NCBI GenBank assembly: GCA_022376925.1
Contig: JAIOJX010000032.1
Coordinates: 203,046,939 to 203,110,938 of the forward strand
Reading direction: 5' to 3'
Length of the DNA: 64,000 nt
Origin: Tragulus kanchil
Taxonomy: Eukaryota; Chordata; Mammalia; Artiodactyla; Tragulidae
In this document: in pieces, positions 54,277 through 64,000 of the stretch
How the letters are laid out: the number at the start of each line of letters is the position of its first letter
Numbering within the stretch: the stretch's first letter is position 1
Made by a program: the position numbers and the translations under genes
Notes under the pieces: model-generated
What the model saw: the letters and a program-made list of their open reading frames with translations, nothing else
What the model was told of the DNA's origin: nothing
Database searches by the model: none

Positions 54277-54479
54277 AGAATAATCTTTCCCAATTACAGG
54301 GTTCCGAAGAAGGTTCCCCAGAGGTAACTCAAATGACAGCTGTTTGTGTCTCCTTCCAGAAATTCCCCAAGCAAAGACCCAGGACTTGGAACTTAAAAAA
54401 AATCCATAAATAGGATTTTACTATGCATTCTACTCAGCCATCTGCTTTTTTCCCCACTTAACTCTATGCTGTCTGTATT

Positions 54480-54700
54480 TCCAGGGGTTCCCCTGGGGGC
54501 TCAACCAGTAAAGAATCCACCTGAAGTGCAGGAGACTGGGGTTCAGTCCTTGACCAGGGAAGATCTTCTGGAGAAGGGAATGGCAAACCACTCCAGCATT
54601 CTTGTCTGGAGAATCCCATGGACAGAGGAGCCTGGTGGGCTACAATCTATGGGGCCACAAAGAGTCGGACAGGACTGAGCAACTAACACTTTCACACTTT
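54480..54700 (+). mobile_element. Bov-tA SINE
   Basis: GGGGTTCCCCTGGGGGCTCA head, GGGGTTCAGTCCTTGACC box B, CCACTCCAGCATTCTTGTC core and AAGAGTCGGACAGGACTGAG 3' end. Confidence 0.92.
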
Positions 54701-54879
54701 CCAAATGAATTGAGGAAGGTTTTTAAATATCAAAATATTTCTTGATTCCCACTACCATAATCTTAGTACTTACATTCTTCATCAGTTGGAAAATACATAA
54801 TAAACTCACAATTCAGTCACACTTTAAAATGAATGTGCATGTTTCCTTTCAATGATCACAGAATGTTTACAGAGAATGC

Positions 54880-55110
54880 TAGGGCGTCACGGACTTTGTG
54901 AGGTCCTGACAATATTCCTGTGTGAACCTTTTACGAGCATGATTGTATTCAAGCTTCCCACAACCCTGCAAGGGAAGGTTTATTGCTTCCCTTTTACAGA
55001 TGATGCCAGTGTGGTGCAGAGAGGTTAAGTAATTCACACAAGGCTGCACAGCAAGGGGAGTCAGAGGGGCCGGTGAATTCAGGCCTGTCTGACATCAAAG
55101 GTCCCGCCCT
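54880..55110 (-). mobile_element. MIR SINE, antisense
   Basis: AAGCTTCCCACAACCCTGCA, CCCTTTTACAGATGATGCCA and AGAGAGGTTAAGTAATTCAC are clear reversed MIR. The far end (GGCCTGTCTGACATCAAAGG) also fits. Confidence 0.85.
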
Positions 55111-56512
55111 CTCCACCACATCACGGAAGGGTGGTCTATTCCTGCGTGTCCACTAGTGTGAGGCAGGTGTCAGGAAAGGAGTCCCTCTCCTTCCTTCACG
55201 GAGGCCTTCTCCCGCCTCGCCAGCCCGGCCAGGTGCCTTTACAGATATTGCAGACCCTGACGGTGACCTCAAATCAGAGCGAGCCAGTCAGGTGCTGACC
55301 TTGGCCATGGACTGTAGTGACTGGGGGCTGCCTGAAAATGCCCACAGGGCTGGCAGCAGGGCAGTGCGGCCTTTCCTTTGATGCTAGCCACAGGGTGAGG
55401 TACAGGAAGGCCCATGGGAGCCAGACAGAGCATATGGTCTTTGCTGTTACGTGGCTTAAATCTCCCGCCTCCTCCTCCACATGCACTGGGAGAGGAACAC
55501 CTCACTGTCTCCACCTTGGTCGCCAAGAGCAAAGCATCGCCCAAGAGACGCCCAGGGAGGGAAGCATGAAGGGGCCCACAGGCCAGCACTGGGGGACGGG
55601 CGGCAGGGGCACCACGCGGAGGAGAGATCTCCTTGCCTAGGACAGTCGGCTCATCTCTCATCCTGCCAGTTTCCATCTAGTGAAACTCTCAATTCTTTGA
55701 TGTTTTAAAAAGATTGGCACTGCCGAGTCTGTCCAGCACCCCTACGATCTCTGTCTGGCGCCTGCCGTCACGTTGCCTGCCTTGGCCCTACTGAGGCAGG
55801 TGCACAGAGTGACAGTGGACCAGAGAGATGGTGACAAGCCCTGCTTGGCCCCAAGGCTCGCAGTTCAGGTCCTCATGACCACCAGGCCTGAAGGTCCTCC
55901 CTGAGGCAGAGGACAAAGAGGATTTACATCCAGAAAGACAGGCAGTGCACAACCAAGCACGGGGCAGGGCCTGGCCTGGGTTCTGCTCACGAGCGGCAGG
56001 GCCTCAGTTTCTCCATCTGTCAAGTGAGGGCTAAGGCAGCCATGAGCCTCCTGGGTCTGCCTCAGGACTCAGAATCTGCTTTCTCCCTCTGGAAAATAAG
56101 GACTCCCACCTACTAGTCATGCAGGGAGCTCAGGGGCTGCGTCTTTAGAACAGAAGATCCAGAAAGAGAGGAAGGAAAAGGCGTGAGTAGTCCCAGGAAG
56201 CACTTCACCCAGTGCCCGGCTCATGGCAGGCATTCGGCAGACGTTAGCGACGATGACTTGGCCATGAGCTGCACGAACAGAACATTTCAACGAAACAAGC
56301 CTGGGACAACAGGGGCGGAGCTACAGGGCTGGGAGGCAAGCATGATGGAGAAACAGAGAAGAGCCGCAGAATTCGAAAGGGGCTTAGCTTGGAGTGGCCC
56401 GGCCTCCCAGTCACGGGCACCATCTCCGGCCTCATCTGTGTGGCCAAGAGCTGTGATGACGACACGAACCAGAATCCGGTGATGCTCTGAGAAGACCATG
56501 ACTGTGGAGTCC
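55111..56512. other. Single-copy stretch with a MIR relic, no gene seen
   Basis: The segment 55975-56080 (GCCTCAGTTTCTCCATCTGT) is a short MIR relic. The rest has no recognised element. Frames of 70-135 codons around 55269-55708 show no domain. Confidence 0.45.
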
Positions 56513-56740
56513 CAGGATATCTCTGGAGGCTCAGATGGTAAAGAATCTACCTGCAATGCAGGAGACCCAGTTCAGACCCTGGGTTGGGAAGATCTCTGGT
56601 GAAGAGAATGGCTACCCACTCCAGAATTCTTGCCTGGAAAATTACATGGACAGAGAAGCCTGGTGGGCTACAGTCCATGGGGTCACAGAGAGTTGGACAC
56701 GACTAAAGCGACTTAGCATGCACACACACACACACACAGA
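56513..56740 (+). mobile_element. Bov-tA SINE with CA microsatellite tail
   Basis: GGATATCTCTGGAGGCTCAG head, CCACTCCAGAATTCTTGCC core, TTGGACACGACTAAAGCGAC 3' end, then CACACACACACACACAC at 56721-56740. Confidence 0.93.
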
Positions 56741-58630
56741 CTCCCTAGCCTGAGCCACCATCCCAGCATGCCTTGGTCTTCTTGACCCCCATAAAGAGGC
56801 CTTTGATTCAGAGCCTGCAGGAAACCGCTGCACGCGGCCACTGGTTGCTGGTCCAGCCCCTGCTCAGAAACACTGTGGGCCCACCCAGCTATGAGCAGTG
56901 GCCTATGCCAGCCACGCCCACCAGAATGACACAGCACTGCTAGGGACCCACGTCCCAGCCTGACCTCCTGGCTCCCCACAGGCCGGGCGTGGCTGCCAGT
57001 GGACCTTATTTTCTGGGACTGCTCTGAGACAGGTAACTTTAACCTCCTGCCATAAAGGTACTTCATGCAATATCTAGATGTCATAACATGTAACATTTTT
57101 TAGACAAATACATTTACAGATACTCCCCCCAAGCTATTGTGGACCACTGCAACTGGCTTTTTTTTTTTTTTTACTATTACCATGGGAAAGTAGCTAGCAG
57201 AGTAAAGACTTAGGAGGTTGTGAGGAGCAGAGGAGGGGTGAACAGGGTGATGGCCATAAGCACACTGGGGCATCTGATTAGGCCAACCTGGGGCCCTTTC
57301 GCAGGCGATGAGAGCCTTTTGGCCCAGGGATGCATGTTCCCAGGGAAGGCAGGGTGGGTCCCCTACTCTTGTCCCCAGTCAATCCTGAGATTGTTATGCT
57401 GGTCAGGGTGGAGCTGGACAGGGACAGTGAGGTTGTATTTACAAGAGAGAGAGAAAACCTCAGAGCCAAACTCAGGCCTGCTACCCACTGGCCACCGCAC
57501 CAGGCAAACCAAAGCAGGTTCCCTGTCCCAGGACACCGGCCTCTGGCATGTCTCCTCCCCACAGACTGAATGGAGGTCCTCGGCAGCACTGGCCACAGCC
57601 CGAGTTCTAGGTCAAGCCAGATGACCGCTCTCAGCCGTTTCTTCCCACAAAGGCTGACTCGCCCTGGGCAGCTGAGCCGGGAGCTGGGATGAGCGGGACC
57701 TCACTCCTCCCCTTGGCAGACAGACCCCGATGTCCACACTCCTGAATGCCCAGACCCTCCACTCAGCTGCCCCGGGGCAGCTCAAGAGCCCCTCCTCAGG
57801 GGCTGCGCTCCCCCTTCCTGAGTCCGGGCAGCTTGGGGCCCCAACATCACGGCAGGGGAAAGGTCAGGAGGCGGGTCTGGAGGGCTGCGCTCTTTCCGTC
57901 AAACTTGGATTTGCGGCCTGGCTCTTTAAGTGGATCCACCTGTCACTGTGGCTAAGTCACTCATCCTTGCTGGTCCTCAGGATCCGGAGAAGGGGCATAG
58001 GGACCCCTATGTTAGTAAGGTATTACTGCAGAGGTAAGAGACCGTGCCTGCGAGCACCCAGTCAAATGCCAACACGGCAGTTCCCTCCCCTTTCAAGTGG
58101 CTAAGCTCTAGCTTCCCAAAATCTCCTCAAAGGCCCTTGGAGCCCAGGGACCATGTGACACTCTCCCTCCAACGTCCCTGAAGACCAGGGTTTCTACCTG
58201 CGCACTCCCACACCCACATACCACCCGGTCCCTTGAGTCTGGGGACCCGGGGGCCCTACCTGTGGCTGTTCCCATGGGCATCCTATATCAGGAGCAACAA
58301 GAGCAGAGCCTTGGGGCCCCTTCCTGGTCCCACCTGCTAAGAGCTGTGGGGCCTCACTAAGAACTGCAGTTACACAGAACAGAAAGTCTTCTGAAGACTT
58401 ATCAGGCTCTCAATTCAGGCTGCAGGAACGGTGCTGGGCAGACAAACACAGTGGCCTTGGGGGAACCAGGGCATATGTGAGTCCGGGGGCCTGCTTCCAG
58501 AGGGTACCAGGGTCCGGGACTCCTCAGCCCCTCTAGGCCCTGAATACTCATGGCTTCACCCCTTTCCCATGTATGCCCTGGGGAGAATCAGAAAAATTAG
58601 CTTCAGACCTCACTCACCCCCTCAGCCATA
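56741..58630. other. Single-copy stretch, no gene seen
   Basis: A T-run lies at 57158-57171. A weak MIR-like piece may lie at about 57925-58000. Frames of 77-134 codons show no domains. I see no splice-site pattern that would support an exon. Confidence 0.4.
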
Positions 58631-60812
58631 CCTGGTCAGTGAACAACCTGTACAACTTTTCAGGTGGCTCACCAGCAGCTCAACTCAGTGCAGAGATTTT
58701 CTCAAAATGTGTCCACGCTGCCACCTCCTATTACTGAGGGTTCTTTCACACGTGGCCCTGTGCTGTAGATTCACAAATAAATCGGACCCAGGGCTTTAAA
58801 GGGCTCAGGGGGAGGCCCAACATTCACGGAGACCGGAGAAGGAAGGTATACGTCCCAAGGCTGCCTCCTCCTTGCAAAGCCATTTCTCCACAGACCAAGG
58901 ACTCAGAGAATGAAGTGAGCCGCCAGTGATGCGATGCATCCCTGGCCGCAAAGTGGTGCAGGTCTAGCCATTCCCATGTCTGCAGGCTTGGGCTCCGCTG
59001 ACCACTGAAAGTGGGCTCGACCTGCCCGGGGGGCTGTGTGTGACTCACTGAGCTGGACCTCTTGATGCCAAAGATCTGAGCTGGAAGCAATTTCCAGGGA
59101 ACTGCCAGGACGGAGACCTCCTCTGAGGCCAGAGAGGGCTGAGGCCTGAGAGCCCCGCCGAGAGGGAGTCCAGGAGAGCCTGGCGTGCTCTGGCCCTCTC
59201 CTACACCTTCGCTGTGCTGGGGGACGAGGGCCAGAGGCTCCCCACTTCCCTGCGGCATCCCCAGCACCTGCAGCACGGCCAGTGCAATCCCAGCTCAAGC
59301 TCATCACAGCTTGTGTGCTAAGTGGGGATGGCCTGGCATATTCCCCCAACTCCCCAAGCCAGAGAAGCCCTGCCTCCTCAGGCACAGCTGCGCTCCCCAG
59401 CATTTCCCTGACCAAGGATCAAACCCTCATCTCCTGCAGTGAAAGCGCAGAGGCTTAACCACTGGACCATCAGGGAAGTCCTACCCCCAGCATTTCCAAG
59501 AAGAGGTGCTGCCCCTCAGAGGATCTAAGGGACCATCTGCGGCCACCGCCCAGTCTCCCTTCGGAACTTGTCTAAGTATCTGCTCTGCTTCTCTCCGGGC
59601 CTGCCCCGTGCCCCCCTCCTCTGTTCGGCCGCGCTGGCGACTGTGGGGTCCAGCTCCTCTCCTGGCCTGGAGGCTTGAGCGTGCCTCTCCACCAAGGCCC
59701 TTCCCCCGGAAGATGAGCGCTTCACACGTGGCCCTAGCCTGGTCAGTGAACAACCTGAAAAGGGACGGTCAACTCAGTGCAGAGATTTTCTCAAAATGTG
59801 TCCACGCTGCCACCTCCTATTACTGAGGGTTCTTTCACACGTGGCCCTGTGCTGTAGATTCACAAATAAATCGGACCCAGGGCTTTAAAGGGCTCAGGGG
59901 GAGGCCCAACATTCACGGAGACCGGAGAAGGAAGGTATACGTCCCAAGGCTGCCTCCTCCTTGCAAAGCCATTTCTCCACAGACCAAGGACTCAGAGAAT
60001 GAAGTGAGCCGCCAGTGATGCGATGCATCCCTGGCTGCAAAGTGGTGCAGGTCTAGCCATTCCCATGTCTGCAGGCTTGGGCTCCGCTGACCACTGAAAG
60101 TGGGCTCGACCTGCCCGGGGGGCTGTGTGTGACTCACTGAGCTGGACCTCTTGATGCCAAAGATCTGAGCTGGAAGCAATTTCCAGGGAACTGCCAGGAC
60201 GGAGACCTCCTCTGAGGCCAGAGAGGGCTGAGGCCTGAGAGCCCCGCCGAGAGGGAGTCCAGGAGAGCCTGGCGTGCTCTGGCCCTCTCCTACACCTTCG
60301 CTGTGCTGGGGGACGAGGGCCAGAGGCTCCCCACTTCCCTGCGGCATCCCCAGCACCTGCAGCACGGCCAGTGCAATCCCAGCTCAAGCTCATCACAGCT
60401 TGTGTGCTAAGTGGGGATGGCCTGGCATATTCCCCCAACTCCCCAAGCCAGAGAAGCCCTGCCTCCTCAGGCACAGCTGCGCTCCCCAGCATTTCCCTGA
60501 CCAAGGATCAAACCCTCATCTCCTGCAGTGAAAGTGCAGAGGCTTAACCACTGGACCATCAGGGAAGTCCTACCCCCAGCATTTCCAAGAAGAGGTGCTG
60601 CCCCTCAGAGGATCTAAGGGACCATCTGCGGCCACCGCCCAGTCTCCCTTCGGAACTTGTCTAAGTATCTGCTCTGCTTCTCTCCGGGCCTGCCCCGTGC
60701 CCCCCTCCTCTGTTCGGCCGCGCTGGCGACTGTGGGGTCCAGCTCCTCTCCTGGCCTGGAGGCTTGAGCGTGCCTCTCCACCAAGGCCCTTCCCCCGGAA
60801 GATGAGCGCTTC
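58631..60812. repeat. Tandem duplication 17 (offset 1,089 bp)
   Basis: Bases 58681-59723 recur at 59770-60812. The lead-in of copy 2 (59724-59769) keeps TGGTCAGTGAACAACCTG from 58633 but compresses the next 33 bases to a dozen, and is preceded by a copy-like ACACGTGGCCCT. Copies differ by C/T at 58955/60044 and C/T at 59442/60531, both at CpG. Confidence 0.95.
59403..59482 (-). mobile_element. CHR-1-like SINE fragment, antisense
   Basis: CCTGACCAAGGATCAAACCC is the box-B complement and CCACTGGACCATCAGGGAAG is the head. It is short and truncated. Duplicate at 60492-60571. Confidence 0.78.
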
Positions 60813-60989
60813 CTGGCTCCTGCTTTAGACGACTGCAGGTAAACCCCATGGGCAAGGGTGCAGCAGGGAAAAAGCAATAATCTTACACGCTAAGGATAAA
60901 CCTCACACTCTGCTATCTGGGAAGGTCATTCATTTTGATAAAATTTCAACAGGGACATGCCTGAAGCCGTGGGGAAGAAATACGAAAAA

Positions 60990-61160
60990 CAGCCAAAATT
61001 TCTTGAGCATGTACTGTGTACCAGCCTCTGCTTTAAGTACTTTCTATTGATCAAATTTTAATCTTTACAGCAACGAAAGGGGTCACTAATGATGAGAAAT
61101 CTGAGGCAGAGAGTAACTTCCCCGGGGTCACAGAGCTGGGATGCCATGCAGCTCGACAAT
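60990..61160 (-). mobile_element. MIR SINE, antisense
   Basis: TTTCTTGAGCATGTACTGTG, then TTACAGCAACGAAAGGGGTC, GAGAAATCTGAGGCAGAGAG and GGGGTCACAGAGCTGGGATG are reversed MIR. Confidence 0.83.
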
Positions 61161-61444
61161 GGAGTGATGGCAAATGTTTAAGAACCAACGGAAAATGGGG
61201 AACTGATTTGCCTGTTTTTGTGGCACAGATGCTCCGGCACAGGCAGTTTCAGGCTACCAACGCGACAGGACTGAGGGGCTGCTACCGGGCAGAGAGGGGT
61301 CAGAACAGTCAGTCATACAGCATTCCCACCACACAGACGTATTAGACGCAAATTTAAGAACATAAAGATGGTAGAAGTAGTGAATTTTGCCTTTTCATAC
61401 TGTTCTCCCGACAAGAATACTGGAAATGTTAATGGTCTGAATAA

Positions 61445-63255
61445 GCATGGTGGTGCGGTCACTCACCTAGAGCCAGATAGCCCGGAGTACGATGTCAAGT
61501 GGGCTTTAGAAAGCATCCCACAGACCAGAGCTAGTGCAGGTGATGGGACTCCAGCAAGTCAATTCAGAACCTAAAAGCTGTTAACACGCTGCATTCAGTG
61601 CTTCCCCTGGTGGTCCAGTGGGTAAGGACACCGCCTTGCAGTACAAGGGGCGCCGGTTCGAGCCCTGGCCTGGGAAGATCCCACGTACCGCGGAGCGGCT
61701 GGACTGATGTGTCCAAACACCGAGCCGGAGCTCTGGAGCGACAGACGCCACCGCGATGGGAGGCCCACAGGAGCCAAAGAATGAAGACGAATGAAAATGG
61801 AGAAATGAAAGACCAATAGAAGTGGCCCGCCCACTCCCCTCCCTCCCCAACCCGACCCCCGCCCAAAGTAAATAAATAAATAAATCTTTTAAAAAAAAAC
61901 AAAACATGCTGCATTCAGTCTGCTGGCAAATTTGGAGACCTCAGCCGTGGCCACAAGACCACAGAAATGTCAGTTTTCATTCCCAGGAAGGGCAGTGCCA
62001 AAAGAAGGTTCAAACCATCACACGACGGCGCTCACTTCACCTGCTAGTAAGTTTGTGCTCAAAATCCTTCAAGCTAGGCTTCAGCAATAAACGAACTGAG
62101 AACTTCCAGAGGTACTAGCTGAATTTAGAAAAGGCAGAGGACCCAGAGGTCAAATTGACAACATTTGTTGGATCATAGAGAAAGCAAGGAAATTCCAGAA
62201 AAACATCTATGTCTGTTTCATTGACGATGCTAAAGCCTTTGACTTTGTGGATCACAACAGACTACGGGAAATTCTTAAAGAGATGGGAATACCAGACCAC
62301 CTTACCTGCCTCCTGAGAAACCTGTGTGCAGGTCAAGAAGCAACAGTTAGAACCAGACGTGGAACAACGGACTGGTTCCAAACTGGGAAAGGAGTGCATC
62401 AAGGCTGTGTGTTGTCACCCTAGTTATTTAACTTCTATGCAGAGTACATCATGAGAAATGTCAGGCTGGATGAATCACAAGCTGGAATTAAGACTGCCAG
62501 GAGAAATATCCACAACCTCAGATATGGAGATGATGCCACTCTAATGGCAGAAAGTGAAGAGGAACTAAAGAACCTCTTGATGACAGTGAAAGAGGAGAGT
62601 CAAAAAACTGGCTTAAAACTCAACCATTCCAAAAGCTAAGATCATGGCATCAGGTCCCATCACTTCATGGCAAATAGATGGGGTAGAAGTGAAAGCAGTA
62701 TCAGATTTTATTTTCTTGGGCAATTCGCTGCAGATGCTGACTGCAGCCAGGGAATTAAAAGACACTATATCCTTGGAAGAAAAGCTACGACAAACCTAGA
62801 CAGCATATGGAAAAGCATAGACATCACTTTGTTGACAAAAGTCCACATAGTCATAGCTATGGTTCTTCTAGTAGTTATGTATGGATATGAGAGTCGTACC
62901 ATAAAGAAGACTGAGCTCCAAAGAATAAATACTTTTGAACTGGGCTGGAGAAGACTCTTGAGAATCCCTCGGGTTGCAAGGAAATCAAACCAGTCAATCT
63001 TAAAGGCAAAAAACCCTGAGTATTCATTGGAAGGATTGATGCTGAAGCTGAAGCTCCAATCCATTGGCCACATGATGCAAAGAACTGATTTCTTGGAAAA
63101 GATCCTGATGCTGGGAAAGATTGTGGGCAAGAGGAGAAAAGAGGGACAGAGGATGAGATGGTTAGATAGCATCACTGACTCAATGGACATGAGTCTGCAC
63201 AAACTCCGGGAGACAGGGAAGGATAGAGGAACCCGGCGTGCCACACTCCACGGTG
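61445..63255 (+). mobile_element. BovB (RTE) LINE, ORF2 reverse-transcriptase region, inactivated
   Basis: BovB encodes an endonuclease/reverse transcriptase that copies its own RNA into new sites. Only the middle and 3' part is present. It starts within the linker upstream of the RT (CACTCACCTAGAGCCAGATA) and is interrupted by a CHR SINE at 61600-61907. RT motifs are visible: FIDDAKAFDFVDH near 62219 (family form FIDYAKAFD) and RYGDDAT near 62521 (the YADD-type catalytic pair). The downstream part (LGWRRLLRIPRVARKSNQSI to LKLKLQSIGHMM near 63060) is the C-terminal region. It is broken by a TAG stop at 62421 and a frameshift near 62635, and the 3' end decays after about 63235. It is not a gene. 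Confidence 0.93.
61588..61919 (+). mobile_element. CHR-type SINE nested in BovB, with target-site duplication
   Basis: Direct repeats GCTGCATTCAGT at 61588-61599 and 61908-61919 flank the insert, and the match extends a few bases left with one mismatch. The SINE has the GTGCTTCCCCTGGTGGTCC head, box B GCCGGTTCGAGCCCTGG, the CHR body and a TAAATAAATAAATAAA then A-rich tail. Removing it rejoins BovB sequence on both sides. The SINE therefore inserted after this BovB copy. Confidence 0.93.
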
Positions 63256-64000
63256 GGGCAGACCACCTTACGGCAAGGAAATTCCAGAAAAACATCTATG
63301 TCTGCTTTATTGACTATGCTAAAGTCCTTGACTGTGTGGATCACAAGAAACAATGGAAAATTCTTAAAGAGATGGGAATACCAGACCACCATTCCTATCT
63401 CCTGAGAAGCCTGTATGCAGGACAAGAAGTGATAGTTAGAACCAGACGTGGAACAACAGACTGGTTAAAATTGGGAAAGGAGTATGTTAAGGCTGTATGT
63501 TGTCACCCTGCTTTATTTAAACTTCTGTGCAGAATACATGATGTGAAATGCCAGGGTGGATGAATCACAAGCTGGAATTAAGATTGCCAGGAAAAAGATC
63601 AACAAGCTCAGATGAGTAGATGATACCCTTCTAATGGCAGAAAGTGAAGAGGAACTAAAGAACCTCTTGATGACAGTGAAAGAGGAGAGTCAAAAAACTG
63701 GCTTAAAACTCAACCATTCCAAAAGCTAAGATCATGGCATCAGGTCCCATCACTTCATGGCAAATAGATGGGGTAGAAGTGAAAGCAGTATCAGATTTTA
63801 TTTTCTTGGGCAATTCGCTGCAGATGCTGACTGCAGCCAGGGAATTAAAAGACACTATATCCTTGGAAGAAAAGCTACGACAAACCTAGACAGCATATGG
63901 AAAAGCATAGACATCACTTTGTTGACAAAAGTCCACATAGTCATAGCTATGGTTCTTCTAGTAGTTATGTATGGATATGAGAGTCGTACCATAAAGAAGA
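62541..64000 (+). repeat. Tandem duplication 18 in BovB (offset 1,090 bp)
   Basis: Bases 62541-62910 recur without a visible change at 63631-64000, where the window ends. The alignment also extends leftwards at the same offset (62187-62540 against 63277-63630), but there the copies differ by roughly 13 percent. The left part looks like a different BovB copy and the right part like a recent or artificial copy. Confidence 0.9.
63277..64000 (+). mobile_element. Second BovB fragment (RT region)
   Basis: It starts CAAGGAAATTCCAGAAAAAC, carries FIDYAKVLDCVDHKK (near 63307), and has a stop where the first Tyr of the YADD motif would be (TGA at 63613, followed by V-D-D). Beyond 63630 it is identical to the first BovB copy. 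It is inactive. Confidence 0.88.

Noticed and set aside
61445..64000. Active retrotransposon or retroviral polymerase gene
   Set aside because: RT motifs are real, but a stop at 62421, a frameshift near 62635, the stop at 63613 and a nested SINE show it is a dead BovB relic.
1..64000. A novel multi-gene biological system
   Set aside because: No set of real genes is present. The regular 1.1 kb duplications look like a system but are better explained by unmerged overlaps in the assembly.

Overview
The window is mammalian nuclear DNA from a ruminant, most likely a bovid. The evidence is the interspersed repeats. There are many Bov-tA SINEs, BovB (RTE) LINE fragments with reverse-transcriptase motifs, BovB-derived 3' tails ending in AAC repeats, and CHR-type tRNA-derived SINEs known from ruminants, hippos and whales. 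They lie on a background of old mammalian MIR, L2, MER5 and MaLR copies. I cannot name the species. I see no bacterial, viral or organellar gene organisation.

I find no convincing protein-coding gene. The only gene-like ORF is a processed retrocopy of the ribosomal protein eL42 gene (RPL36A/RPL36AL) at 28790-29110. It is full length (106 codons), but one zinc-ligand cysteine is replaced. The BovB reverse transcriptase at 61445-63255 is broken by a stop, a frameshift and a nested SINE. All other long ORFs fall in repeats or in GC-rich or low-complexity DNA. The window is best read as intergenic or intronic sequence.

The dominant structure is a series of 18 direct tandem duplications. Each has an offset of about 1.07-1.14 kb and copies that differ mainly by single bases and short indels. 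They are spread from base 1 to base 64000 and involve more than half of the window. They share no sequence with each other; only the length is shared. Many second copies open with a short, garbled version of the sequence that precedes the first copy. Several copies differ by C/T changes of the kind seen between alleles. I interpret this as neighbouring assembly pieces that overlap by about 1.1 kb and were concatenated rather than merged. If so, about 20 kb of the window is false duplication and the real locus is about 44 kb.

Region by region: 1-9124 holds four duplications, an antisense BovB fragment, and Bov-tA and CHR SINEs. 9125-17250 holds a MER5 DNA transposon, a BovB tail inside a MIR, a possible conserved non-coding block near 13.1-13.3 kb, and L2/MIR relics. 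17800-20780 is a cluster of CHR SINEs. 21-32 kb holds MIR/L2 relics, a MaLR LTR and the eL42 retrocopy. 32-48 kb holds a palindrome at 34.5 kb, Bov-tA copies, an L1 tail, CHR SINEs and a 250-bp polypurine tract. 48566-49365 is a clean 25-bp minisatellite of 32 units. 50-54 kb is a chain of overlapping duplications that includes a CpG-dense block ending in a splice-donor-like site. 54-61 kb is mostly unannotated single-copy DNA with SINEs. The window ends in nested and duplicated BovB sequence.
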